From positions 248,001-312,000 of the forward strand of contig NZ_NKQJ01000003.1 of the NCBI RefSeq assembly GCF_002312815.1: a stretch of 64,000 nt of DNA. Direction: 5' to 3'. Every line of letters starts with the position of its first letter. Within the stretch, counting starts at the first letter, position 1. The stretch comes from Agaribacterium haliotis. Lineage in GTDB: Bacteria > Pseudomonadota > Gammaproteobacteria > Pseudomonadales > Cellvibrionaceae. The translations under genes were made by a program, and so were the position numbers. The notes under the pieces are model-generated. The model had not been told where the DNA came from. It saw only the letters and a program-made list of their open reading frames with translations, and did not search any database. Below are positions 52,706-61,364 of this stretch, in pieces.

Positions 52706-55543
52706 ATGGCCAGCGCCAATCTTTCATCACTGCCAGAGAAACTCCGCCAAGCAGCGACTATAAAACTCGACATTGAGCAGCAACAGCAGCTGGAACAACG
52801 ACTAAACAAACAAATAAGTAGCGAGCTGCAAGCAACACTGCGCGTCAGTCAATTTGCCGAAAGGCAGCTCGAAAGGCGCCCGGAGTTTTTACTTCAACTA
52901 CTGCAACACTGCGCACTTGGGCACAAGTTGGAACGCCCCGACTACGCCGCGTTAATGCAAACATTTGTCGGCGAGGAAGATTTTGACAACAGCCTGCGTC
53001 GTTGGCGCCAGCTGATGATGCTGCGCCTTATCTGGCGCGAAGCCAACAAGCGCTGTGAATTGTTTGACAGCACTAAAGAACTCAGCTGGATGGCCGAGCT
53101 CGCCTGTCAAAGCTGCCTCGAACGGCACTATCAAGCGCTTGTCAGTAATCACGGCGTGCCGCGCAACAGCCGGGCAGAACAACAGCATCTCTATGTGCTC
53201 GGCATGGGCAAGCTCGGCGCCTGGGAATTAAATTTAAGTTCGGATATTGACCTTATTTTTGCCTACCCCGATAAAGGCCAGTGCGACGGCAAACAAAAGC
53301 TCGACAACCAAGAATTTTTTACCCGCCTCGGAAAACGCATCATTCAGAGCCTCGATCAGGTCAGTGCCGAAGGCCGTGTGTTCCGCGTCGATATGCGCCT
53401 TCGCCCGTGGGGGCAAAGCGGCGCTCTAGTATCGAGCTTTGCTGCGCTCGACACCTACTACCAAAGTCAGGGCCGGGAGTGGGAGCGCTATGCGATGATC
53501 AAAGCGCGCGTAGTGGCCGCCGGAGGCGACGGGGCTCGCAGCGAAGAGTTAATGAGCACCCTGCGCAGCTTTTCCTACCGCAAATACATCGACTACAGCG
53601 TTATCGAAGCACTGCGCGATCTAAAACAAAAAATCCGCCAGGAAGTCAGGCGCCGCCGCCTGGAACACGACGTCAAGCTCGGCGCAGGTGGTATTCGCGA
53701 AATTGAATTTATCGCCCAGGTGTTTCAGCTGATACGCGGCGGGCGCGACACTCAATTACAAAGCAGCGAAATAAACAAAATCCTGCCCGAACTTGAAAAG
53801 CTACACCTGCTTCCAAGAGGCAAAGCCCAGGCCCTGCTTCAGGCCTATATTTTTTTGCGTCAGTGTGAGCACGGCATCCAGGCCTGGAACGACGAGCAGA
53901 GCCAACAGCTTCCAGATAGCGATGAAGCCCGCAAGGCCCTGTTGAGCTGGATGGCCTTTAGCGACTGGCAGAGCTTTGAACAAGCGCTGCAGCAACAGCG
54001 CCAGCTAGTCAGTGAGGAATTTGAAGTGCTCATCGCCGACGGTGATCAGGAACACCGCGCAGTGCACGCCAGCGACTGGGCAGTCGAGCTGTGGCACAAA
54101 GCCTGTGACGGGCTTTGCAGTCTCGATGGCGGCTTGAGCTGCGAGGCGCTGCAGGAGTTTAGTTTAAACCCGGCCGTTGTCAGCCTCAGCCCAGATAGCC
54201 GCGAGCGCCTGGATGCATTTATGCCCATTTTGCTCAGCGAGCTGAATAGCTTTGCCGACAGCCAAACAATGTTATTGCGCATATTGCCCTTGGTTCGCGC
54301 CGTTATTCGCCGCAGTGCCTACCTGGTCTTACTGATGGAAAATCCATCGGCCCTGAAATTGTTGCTGCAACTTAGCGAAGCCAGCGCACAAATTGTTGAA
54401 CAACTGAGCAAACACCCGGCCCTGCTCGACGAGCTGCTCGATACCCACAGCCTCTATCATTTACCCAAGCGCGACGAACTATCAGACGAGCTGCGCCGCA
54501 CCATGCTGCGCATCGACGAGAACGACCTTGAGGCCCAGATGGAGGCGTTGCGGTATTTCAAGCTCAGCCACAGCTTGCGCATTGCCGCCTGCGAGGTAAA
54601 CGGCATCCTACCACTAATGAAAGTGAGTGATTACTTAACCTGGCTCGCAGAAGCGCTGGTCGACCACTGCCTCGGGCTCGCGTGGCAGGCCATGATTAAA
54701 CGCCACGGTTATCCCGACAACAACAGCACAAATGGCCCGGACTTCGCTGTCATCGCCTACGGTAAGCTCGGCGGCATCGAGCTCAATCACGGCTCCGATC
54801 TCGACCTGGTCTTTATGCACGATGCCAATATCCACGGAGAAACCGGCGGCCCGCGCTCTATCGACAACGCCACGTTTTATATGCGCTTAGGTCAAAAGCT
54901 GATCCACCTGATTGATACCCGCACGCACAGCGGCCGACTCTACGAAATCGACATGCGGCTCAGGCCCTCGGGGGAAAGCGGCCCGCTGGTCGCAAGTTTT
55001 AGCGCCTTCGAGCGCTATCAGAGCAGCGAAGCCTGGACCTGGGAGCACCAGGCGCTGGTGCGCGCACGGGCTATTGCCGGCAGTCGTAAACTCGCCGAAA
55101 GGTTCGACGCGCTGCGCCGGCAAATACTCTGTCGCAAACGCGATTTAACGCAACTGCGCAAAGACATCGTCGAAATGCGCGAGAAGATGCGCAAGCACCT
55201 CGGCAGCAAGGCCTCCGAAGCCGATGTTTTTCACCTCAAACAGGATGCTGGCGGTATCGTCGACATCGAATTTATGGTTCAATATCTGGTTCTTGCTTGG
55301 TCGCACGCCAACCCTTCGCTCGCGACCTGGACGGACAACATCCGCATTCTGGAAGCGCTTGCTCAAGCCGACAATCTGTCGACTCAAGAGGTCGAAGAGC
55401 TCAGTGCAGCGTACAAAGCGCTGCGAGTCGTCATGCATCGCCAGACTATCGAAGAGAAATCGAACAAGGTCAGTGCCGATGCTCTGATAAACGAGCGCAA
55501 CTCCGTAACAGCAATTTGGCAGCGCCTGCTCGGCGAGGCCTGA
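52706..55543 (+). CDS. glnE: bifunctional glutamine synthetase adenylyltransferase/deadenylase
   Basis: GlnE switches glutamine synthetase on and off by removing or adding AMP, guided by PII. The 945-residue protein has two nucleotidyltransferase domains: one with LGMGKLGAWELNLSSDIDLIF (about residue 167, the deadenylylase) and one with AYGKLGGIELNHGSDLDLVF (about 686, the adenylylase), each with its GxD-x-D metal site. Helical linkers join them. I chose ATG 52706 behind AAGGACATC; an in-frame ATG at 52652 would add 18 non-conserved residues. ilvE follows 66 bp later, the same order as in Pseudomonas. Confidence 0.96.
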   Translation: MASANLSSLPEKLRQAATIKLDIEQQQQLEQRLNKQISSELQATLRVSQFAERQLERRPEFLLQLLQHCALGHKLERPDYAALMQTFVGEEDFDNSLRRWRQLMMLRLIWREANKRCELFDSTKELSWMAELACQSCLERHYQALVSNHGVPRNSRAEQQHLYVLGMGKLGAWELNLSSDIDLIFAYPDKGQCDGKQKLDNQEFFTRLGKRIIQSLDQVSAEGRVFRVDMRLRPWGQSGALVSSFAALDTYYQSQGREWERYAMIKARVVAAGGDGARSEELMSTLRSFSYRKYIDYSVIEALRDLKQKIRQEVRRRRLEHDVKLGAGGIREIEFIAQVFQLIRGGRDTQLQSSEINKILPELEKLHLLPRGKAQALLQAYIFLRQCEHGIQAWNDEQSQQLPDSDEARKALLSWMAFSDWQSFEQALQQQRQLVSEEFEVLIADGDQEHRAVHASDWAVELWHKACDGLCSLDGGLSCEALQEFSLNPAVVSLSPDSRERLDAFMPILLSELNSFADSQTMLLRILPLVRAVIRRSAYLVLLMENPSALKLLLQLSEASAQIVEQLSKHPALLDELLDTHSLYHLPKRDELSDELRRTMLRIDENDLEAQMEALRYFKLSHSLRIAACEVNGILPLMKVSDYLTWLAEALVDHCLGLAWQAMIKRHGYPDNNSTNGPDFAVIAYGKLGGIELNHGSDLDLVFMHDANIHGETGGPRSIDNATFYMRLGQKLIHLIDTRTHSGRLYEIDMRLRPSGESGPLVASFSAFERYQSSEAWTWEHQALVRARAIAGSRKLAERFDALRRQILCRKRDLTQLRKDIVEMREKMRKHLGSKASEADVFHLKQDAGGIVDIEFMVQYLVLAWSHANPSLATWTDNIRILEALAQADNLSTQEVEELSAAYKALRVVMHRQTIEEKSNKVSADALINERNSVTAIWQRLLGEA

Positions 55544-55609
55544 TTATTTAAGCGAATCAGAACGCGGGTCGGCGCCCGAGCCGCCGCGTAGTAATTATTG
55601 GAGCAATTT

Positions 55610-56539
55610 ATGTCTTTTGCCGACCGCGACGGCGTTATATGGTTTGATGGCGAGTTAGTTGACTGGCGCGATGCCCGCGTGCATGTACTGACCCACACCC
55701 TGCACTACGGCATGGGTGTTTTTGAAGGCGTGCGCGCCTACGAAGCAGGCAAGCACGGCACCAGTATTTTTAAACTTGAAGAACATACCAAGCGCCTGTT
55801 CCGCTCTGCCCATATCATGGATATGGCCATGCCCTACAGCATCGAAGAACTCAACGAGGCACAAAAGCTGGTCGTGCGTGAAAACGACCTGCACGAAGCT
55901 TACCTGCGGCCGATGGCTTTTTACGGCTCTGAGGGCATGGGCCTTCGCGCCGACAACCTTAAAACTCACGTTATTGTCGCCGCGTGGAACTGGCCTAGCT
56001 ATATGAGCCCTGAAGCCCGCGATGTCGGCATCAAGGTTCGCACGTCGAGCTACACCCGCCACCACGTCAATATCAGCATGTGTAAAGCCAAAGCCAACGG
56101 CCACTACATCAACTCAATGCTGGCGTTAAAAGAAGCGCTTCAGTGCGGCTGTGAAGAAGCGCTGCTGCTCGACAACGAAGGTTATGTTGCCGAAGGTTCT
56201 GGTGAAAACATCTTTATCGTTCGCGAAGGCAAAATCTACACGCCCGAGCTGACTTCCTGCCTCGACGGTATTACCCGCGCCACGATCTTCCAGCTGGCTG
56301 AAGACTGCGGTTACGAAATTATCGAGAAGCGCATCACCCGCGATGAAGTCTATGTCGCCGATGAGGCTTTCTTTACCGGTACCGCCGCTGAAGTGCTGCC
56401 GATCCGCGAACTCGACGCCCGCAAGATTGGCGAAGGCAAACGCGGGCCGATCACTACTAAGCTGCAAGACCTGTACTTTAAAGCCGTGCGCGGTGAGCTC
56501 GATCAGCACAGTGCCTGGCTCAGCCCGGTAAAAAGCTGA
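55610..56539 (+). CDS. ilvE: branched-chain amino-acid aminotransferase
   Basis: IlvE is a fold-type IV PLP enzyme that moves the amino group of glutamate onto ketoacids of Leu, Ile and Val. The 309-residue protein shows the characteristic LHYGMGVFEGVRAYE, YLRPMAFYGSEGMGL, the PLP lysine in MCKAKANGHYINS, and EGSGENIFIVREGKIYTP. The ATG at 55610 follows TTGGAG. A strong terminator ends the gene. Its position after glnE is typical for pseudomonads. Confidence 0.97.
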   Translation: MSFADRDGVIWFDGELVDWRDARVHVLTHTLHYGMGVFEGVRAYEAGKHGTSIFKLEEHTKRLFRSAHIMDMAMPYSIEELNEAQKLVVRENDLHEAYLRPMAFYGSEGMGLRADNLKTHVIVAAWNWPSYMSPEARDVGIKVRTSSYTRHHVNISMCKAKANGHYINSMLALKEALQCGCEEALLLDNEGYVAEGSGENIFIVREGKIYTPELTSCLDGITRATIFQLAEDCGYEIIEKRITRDEVYVADEAFFTGTAAEVLPIRELDARKIGEGKRGPITTKLQDLYFKAVRGELDQHSAWLSPVKS

Positions 56540-56583
56540 GTCCGGTAAAACGAGCGGCGATCATTCGCCTCGAGCCGTTTCAA

Positions 56584-56616
56584 GGGCATTCTAATAGCAG
56601 TTAGAATGCCCTTTTT
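56584..56616 (+). terminator. Rho-independent terminator of ilvE
   Basis: A perfect 11-bp stem GGGCATTCTAA / TTAGAATGCCC with loop TAGCAG, followed by TTTTT. It closes the glnE-ilvE unit before msbA. Confidence 0.96.
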
Positions 56617-56652
56617 GTATCCCCTAACCCCAGCGCCACAAATGGACTAACG

Positions 56653-58434
56653 ATGAACAAACCGGCCGTGAATTCTCGCGAACTCTATTTCCGCCTGTTC
56701 TCCTACACCTCAAACTACAAAGGTTTCTTTTTTATTAGCTTTGTAGGCTTTTTAATATTTGGGGCCAGCCAGGGCGCGCTGATTAAGTGCATAGAACTGT
56801 TCTTAAATGAACTAGAAGGCAAACCCACCGAGTGGGTCAAACACATGCCCGCATTTCTGGTGCAAAGCATATTTTTATTGCCGGCAGTAGTGCTTGTGCT
56901 CAGTTTGTTTCGCGGCATCGGAGCCTACTTTGGTTCGTATTTTATCAGCCGTGTTGGCCTGCATGTGGTCAACGACCTGCGCAAACAGGTGTTCGACAAA
57001 CTGCTGACTCTGCCGCAAAGTTACTACGATAAAAACAACAGCAGCAAACAAATTTCACTGGTTATTTACAATATTGAACAGGTTAGTAGCTCCGTCACCA
57101 AAGCGGTGAAGACCCTGTTTGAAGAGGGGCTGTTTTTAGTTGTCTTGCTGTATATGCTGTTTTCCGAAAACTGGCAGCTAACCCTGGTATTTTTTGCGGC
57201 CGCGCCGGTGCTCGCAGGCCTGGTCTTTATCGCCGCGCGCTACTTTCGCAAAACCAGCCGCAGAATTCAGGCCAGCGTCGGCAAAGTCACCCACGTCACC
57301 AATGAAGCCATCCAGGGCATACAGGTTGTAAAAAGCTACAACGCAGAAAAGTTTGAGGCCGGGCGCTTTCACGATGCCGCCGATGAAAACCTACGCTACA
57401 AAAACAAATACGCTCGTGTCAGTGCCTTGCAGACACCGATTATGCACTTTGTTATCGCCATCGCGCTGGCGACGCTGTTCTACCTGGTGCTACTTTTTTG
57501 GCCGGCGGGTGAAGCCGGTTCCGCCGTAGCCTACCTGACCGCCGCCGGAGCCCTCGGCCGCCCGATTAAAGCTCTGAGCGGCATTATTTCTCTTATCCAA
57601 ACCGGCCTGGCCGCGGCGGAAACTATTTTTGCCGTTATCGATGAAGAGTCGGAGAAAAACGACGGCAATATCAAACTCGATCGCGCCAACGGAAATATAG
57701 CCTTTCAGCAGCTCAACTTTGGCTACGACAGCTCACAAGCTGTTATCAAAAACTTAAACCTGGATATCAACGCCGGGCAAACCGTTGCCCTTGTTGGCCA
57801 CAGTGGCAGCGGCAAAAGCACCATCGCCTCACTGTTGATGCGCCTATATCGATGCGCAGACGGCGCCATTCTTATCGACGGCCAAGATATTAACGATATC
57901 AAGTTGTCCGAGCTGCGCCGCAATATTAGTTTTGTCAGCCAGAGCCCGGTTATTTTTGAAGCTAGTGTCGAAGACAATGTTGTCTACGGCAGCAGCGAAC
58001 ACGGCCAGGAAAAACTGCTCGATGCCCTCAAAAACGCCAATGCCTGGGATTTTGTCCAGGAGCTCGAAGACGGCGTTAAAACCGATGTCGGTGAAGGCGG
58101 CGGCAAGCTCAGCGGCGGTCAGCGCCAGCGCCTGGCCATCGCCCGAGCACTCTACAAAGATGCGCCAATTTTAATTCTCGATGAAGCCACTTCCGCACTC
58201 GACAACCAGAGTGAGAAGTTGATTCAGCAAGCCCTCGAACGCCTCAAACAGGGCCGCACCACACTCGTTATCGCGCACCGCTTGAGTACCGTGCGCGATG
58301 CCGACGTAATTGTTGTACTCGATCACGGCCACATTGTAGAACAGGGCAGCCACGAGCAGTTGTTAGAGCAAAACGGCCACTACGCCCAGCTCTATCACAG
58401 CCAGGATGACAGCTCCGAAAAGGCCTCTCAATAA
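56653..58434 (+). CDS. msbA: lipid A export ATP-binding/permease MsbA
   Basis: MsbA flips lipid A core across the inner membrane. The 593-residue half-transporter has six membrane segments in the first 320 residues and one ATPase domain: Walker A GHSGSGKST, signature LSGGQRQRLAIARALY, Walker B PILILDEATSALD and the switch histidine AHRLSTV. The gene overlaps waaA by one base, so the lipopolysaccharide export and Kdo-transfer genes are coupled. Confidence 0.95.
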   Translation: MNKPAVNSRELYFRLFSYTSNYKGFFFISFVGFLIFGASQGALIKCIELFLNELEGKPTEWVKHMPAFLVQSIFLLPAVVLVLSLFRGIGAYFGSYFISRVGLHVVNDLRKQVFDKLLTLPQSYYDKNNSSKQISLVIYNIEQVSSSVTKAVKTLFEEGLFLVVLLYMLFSENWQLTLVFFAAAPVLAGLVFIAARYFRKTSRRIQASVGKVTHVTNEAIQGIQVVKSYNAEKFEAGRFHDAADENLRYKNKYARVSALQTPIMHFVIAIALATLFYLVLLFWPAGEAGSAVAYLTAAGALGRPIKALSGIISLIQTGLAAAETIFAVIDEESEKNDGNIKLDRANGNIAFQQLNFGYDSSQAVIKNLNLDINAGQTVALVGHSGSGKSTIASLLMRLYRCADGAILIDGQDINDIKLSELRRNISFVSQSPVIFEASVEDNVVYGSSEHGQEKLLDALKNANAWDFVQELEDGVKTDVGEGGGKLSGGQRQRLAIARALYKDAPILILDEATSALDNQSEKLIQQALERLKQGRTTLVIAHRLSTVRDADVIVVLDHGHIVEQGSHEQLLEQNGHYAQLYHSQDDSSEKASQ

Positions 58435-59699
58435 TGCGCGCTTTTTACACCCTGCTGTTTTATCTGCTGCTACCTTTTGCTTTTGTGCGCCTGTGGCTGC
58501 GCGGCCGCAAGCTGCCCGCGTACCGGCAACGCTGGCGCGAGCGCTTTGGTTTTTGCCCGCGCATACAAAGTGATAAAGAAGTGCTGTGGTTTCACACGGT
58601 CAGTGTCGGCGAATTTATCGCGGCAAGGCCGCTCATCGAACACTACGTCAAGCAACAGCGCTATGAAATTCTCGTAACAACCATGACACCAACAGGCTCA
58701 GAGCGAGTGCGCGCAGCCTTTGGTGAGCGCGTCAAACACTGCTACCTGCCCTACGACTTACCCGGCGCAAGCAGGCGTTTTTTAGAGCGCAGCCAAGCGA
58801 AAATTTTTGTCTGTCTCGAAACCGAGCTGTGGCCCAACCTGATTCACGCCTGCCACAAGCGCGGCATTAAAATCATGGTTGCCAATGCGCGCCTCAGTCA
58901 GCGCAGCGCGCGGGGTTATAAAATGCTGCGCAACCTCAGCCGCCGCATGCTTAAAAAGATCGATGTCGCGGCCATACAAAACGAAGGCGACGCCGGGCGT
59001 TTTGTTTCTCTGGGCCTAAAACCCGAACGCGCTCACGTGATCGGCAATATTAAATTTGACTTAAACATTAGTGACACAGCCCGCAGCGCGGCCGCCGAAT
59101 TAAAACAACAACTCACAGCACAGGGCGAACAGATCCTTATCGCCGCCAGCACACACAAAGGCGAAGACGAGATTATTCTGTCTGCATTTAAGCAGCTGCG
59201 CCAACAACACAAACATCTAAAATTAATTTTAGTGCCGCGCCACCCCGAGCGCTTCGACGCTGTCTACAAGCTCTGCCTGGCCAGCGGCTACAGTGTTGCG
59301 CGCCGCAGTGATATGCAAACCCAGGCCGCTGACATTCTACTCGGCGACACCATGGGGGAACTGCTGATTATGTTAGGTGCCAGTGACTTTGCTTTTATCG
59401 GCGGCTCATTTATCGACAATGGCGGCCACAACTATATAGAGCCTGCCGCCTGGTCGCTGCCCATAGTAAGCGGGCCAAGTACTTATAACTTCCGCACCAT
59501 TGCCGAAGAGCTGCAACAGGCGAAGGCACTGCTCATCGTCGACGATGAGCAGCAACTGAGCAAAGCTCTTGAACAACTGTTAGAAAAACCGGACGCTGCA
59601 TTAGCACAGGGCCGGGCAGCACTGGCCGTCGCCGAGAAAAACAGAGGCGCACTGGACAAACTTATTGCGCTGATCGACAAACAGTTAAGTGCGCTGTAA
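58434..59699 (+). CDS. waaA: 3-deoxy-D-manno-octulosonic acid (Kdo) transferase
   Basis: WaaA (KdtA) adds Kdo to lipid IV-A, needed for lipopolysaccharide. The 421-residue GT30 enzyme has an N-terminal membrane anchor and the catalytic region WFHTVSVGEF, TTMTPTGSERV, YLPYDLPGASRRFLE, CLETELWPNLIHAC, and the C-terminal donor-site segment DTMGELLIMLGASDFAFIGGSF with the GGHNYIEPAAWSLPI pattern. The start is coupled to msbA. No terminator is obvious in the 97-bp gap to the converging rnfH. Confidence 0.96.
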   Translation: MRAFYTLLFYLLLPFAFVRLWLRGRKLPAYRQRWRERFGFCPRIQSDKEVLWFHTVSVGEFIAARPLIEHYVKQQRYEILVTTMTPTGSERVRAAFGERVKHCYLPYDLPGASRRFLERSQAKIFVCLETELWPNLIHACHKRGIKIMVANARLSQRSARGYKMLRNLSRRMLKKIDVAAIQNEGDAGRFVSLGLKPERAHVIGNIKFDLNISDTARSAAAELKQQLTAQGEQILIAASTHKGEDEIILSAFKQLRQQHKHLKLILVPRHPERFDAVYKLCLASGYSVARRSDMQTQAADILLGDTMGELLIMLGASDFAFIGGSFIDNGGHNYIEPAAWSLPIVSGPSTYNFRTIAEELQQAKALLIVDDEQQLSKALEQLLEKPDAALAQGRAALAVAEKNRGALDKLIALIDKQLSAL

Positions 59700-59796
59700 G
59701 CCAGTTTAAAAGCAGCGCTTAAAGTACTGACTTTAGTAAGCACTTTTATAGCCTGTGCTTGGTAGCCTGCGCTTTTAGTCAAAAGTTAAAGCTGAT

Positions 59797-60111
59797 TTAA
59801 GCTTTTTTTGCCGCCGCGCGCTTGCGGCGCACTTCTTTCGGGTCGGCAATCAGCGGGCGGTAAATCTCAACCCTATCGCCCTCTTGTAAAACGTAGTCCC
59901 TGGCCGGGGCCAAGCCTTTTGAGCCGAGAGCGTTGCCAAAAATGCCGAGCTTGGCATTTTCAATATCAATCTCGGGAAAGTCGTTGACGATATGGGATTT
60001 AATCACCGCGTCGTAGGCGCTGGTGCCCGGCTCAACCATCAGCTCAACAATCTTTTGTTTTTCAGGTGTTGCGTAAGCGACTTCGACGGCAATCGGTTCA
60101 ATATCAGTCAT
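59797..60111 (-). CDS. rnfH: RnfH-family ubiquitin-like protein
   Basis: A 104-residue protein with the beta-grasp UPF0125/RnfH fold: EVAYATPEKQKIVELMVEPGTSAYDAVIKSHI, AKLGIFGNALGSKG and VLQEGDRVEIYRPLIADPKEVRRKRA. The basic tail is typical. It lies next to ratA, the usual order ratA-rnfH, so it is called by context as well. Its job (protein partner for RatA, or other) is unsettled. Confidence 0.94.
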   Translation of the reverse strand: MTDIEPIAVEVAYATPEKQKIVELMVEPGTSAYDAVIKSHIVNDFPEIDIENAKLGIFGNALGSKGLAPARDYVLQEGDRVEIYRPLIADPKEVRRKRAAAKKA

Positions 60112-60168
60112 GCTGCTCTCTCCTAATTTGTTCCTAATTTGCTCGCTCTAATTCAAGCTTAAGCGCGC

Positions 60169-60603
60169 TTAACTGGCGTAACACTGCTTTGCCCGCCGGC
60201 ACAGCGCATCGACTTGCTCCGACGCGCTAAGCTCCATCAGCTTAGGCAAAGCCAAACCGGCAAGCCCGGGTTTAACATCAAAGTCGAGTTTAAAAATGAC
60301 TTTACAGGCAGCATCGCCAAGCGGCTGAAATTGCCAGCCCCCAGTCATAGATTTAAGCGGCCCTTCGAGCATGGTTATGCCCATATGATAAGGCGGTTCG
60401 AGCGTATTGCGGGTTGAAAAACTCTGCTTTACCCCGAGCCGGTTGATGTGCAGCCTCGCTTCGAGCCACCCCTCGCCCTCGGCCAACAGTTCAGCCCTGG
60501 CCACCCCCGGCATATATTGCGGGTAGGACGCAAAATCGGCGACGAGTTCATACATCTGCTCGCAACTGAAACTCACCAGTGCGCTGCGCTCAATAGTCGG
60601 CAA
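60169..60603 (-). CDS. ratA: RatA-type ribosome-association / START-like protein
   Basis: A 144-residue START-domain protein related to RatA/YfjG and Coq10. RatA is reported to block association of the ribosomal subunits; the Coq10-like role is binding ubiquinone. Conserved elements are IERSALVSFSCEQMYELVADFASYPQYMPG, MTGGWQFQPLG and KLMELSASEQVDALCRRAK. I propose TTG 60603 as the start (GAGG five bases upstream, and PTIERSA matches the family start). The longer frame to 60771 would run into smpB on the other strand. Confidence 0.9.
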   Translation of the reverse strand: MPTIERSALVSFSCEQMYELVADFASYPQYMPGVARAELLAEGEGWLEARLHINRLGVKQSFSTRNTLEPPYHMGITMLEGPLKSMTGGWQFQPLGDAACKVIFKLDFDVKPGLAGLALPKLMELSASEQVDALCRRAKQCYAS

Positions 60604-60659
60604 AGCGGCCTCGCTTAGAAAAAGCGGGCATTCTAGCGCTTTCAGCTTGCAGACAACAG

Positions 60660-60688
60660 GGGACAAGCGCTCGACGAGTCCGTATAAT
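60660..60688 (+). promoter_or_regulatory. sigma-70 promoter of smpB
   Basis: GGGACA - 17 bases - TATAAT. The -10 box is perfect and ends eight bases before the smpB ATG, so the transcript should begin at or next to the ATG. The -35 box matches four of six positions. Confidence 0.65.
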
Positions 60689-60696
60689 CCGCCGCC

Positions 60697-61176
60697 ATGG
60701 CAAAGAAAGGCAAAAGTAAAACACCGAGTAACAATATCGCGCAGAACAAAAAAGCGCGTTTTGATTACCACCTGGTTGAAAAATACGAAGCGGGCATCGA
60801 GCTGATGGGCTGGGAAGTCAAGAGCTGCCGCGCGGGCAAGGCTCAGTTGACAGACTCCTACGTGTTTTTCAAAAACAATGAAGCGTTTTTACTCAACGCC
60901 CAGATTCAGCCACTGCCAACAGCCTCAACCCACTTTGTCTGCGAGCCCACCCGCTATCGCAAACTGCTGCTGCACCGCCGCGAAATCGACAAACTGGCCA
61001 GTCACGCAGATCAAAAAGGCTATACCGTTGTCGCCACGGCCTTGTACTGGAAAAAGCACATGATTAAAGTCGAAGTGTGTATCGCCAAAGGCAAGCAGCA
61101 GCACGATAAACGCGAAGCCTCGAAAGAGCGCGATACCAATCGCGAAATGCAGCGCGCCTTACACCGCGCCCGCTAA
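60697..61176 (+). CDS. smpB: SsrA-binding protein SmpB
   Basis: SmpB binds tmRNA (SsrA) and rescues stalled ribosomes. The 159-residue protein has the OB-fold segments NKKARFDYHLVEKYEAGIEL, GWEVKSCRAGKAQLTDSYV, and the basic C-terminal tail KGKQQHDKREASKERDTNREMQRALHRAR that reaches into the ribosome. It is divergent from ratA, as in most gammaproteobacteria. No Shine-Dalgarno site lies upstream and the promoter is close, so the mRNA may be leaderless. Confidence 0.97.
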   Translation: MAKKGKSKTPSNNIAQNKKARFDYHLVEKYEAGIELMGWEVKSCRAGKAQLTDSYVFFKNNEAFLLNAQIQPLPTASTHFVCEPTRYRKLLLHRREIDKLASHADQKGYTVVATALYWKKHMIKVEVCIAKGKQQHDKREASKERDTNREMQRALHRAR

Positions 61177-61364
61177 GAAGCTCCCCTTCTCATCTTCGGC
61201 CCAAACTCACCGCACGCCAGCTCTGCGCTGGCGCGCCCTGCAACACCCATAAACCCGTTTACACACAGCCGCTGAATTAGTGGCGTCGATTATTTGTTTG
61301 CTCTAAAACTGTCACGCCGACGCTGTTAGAGTTGGGCTTTTGTGCAGCTGCGATGGAGAGCACT

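Noticed and set aside
60604-60771. Longer form of ratA starting at 60771
   Set aside because: It would overlap smpB and its promoter, and the added 56 residues do not match the family; TTG 60603 has GAGG upstream.
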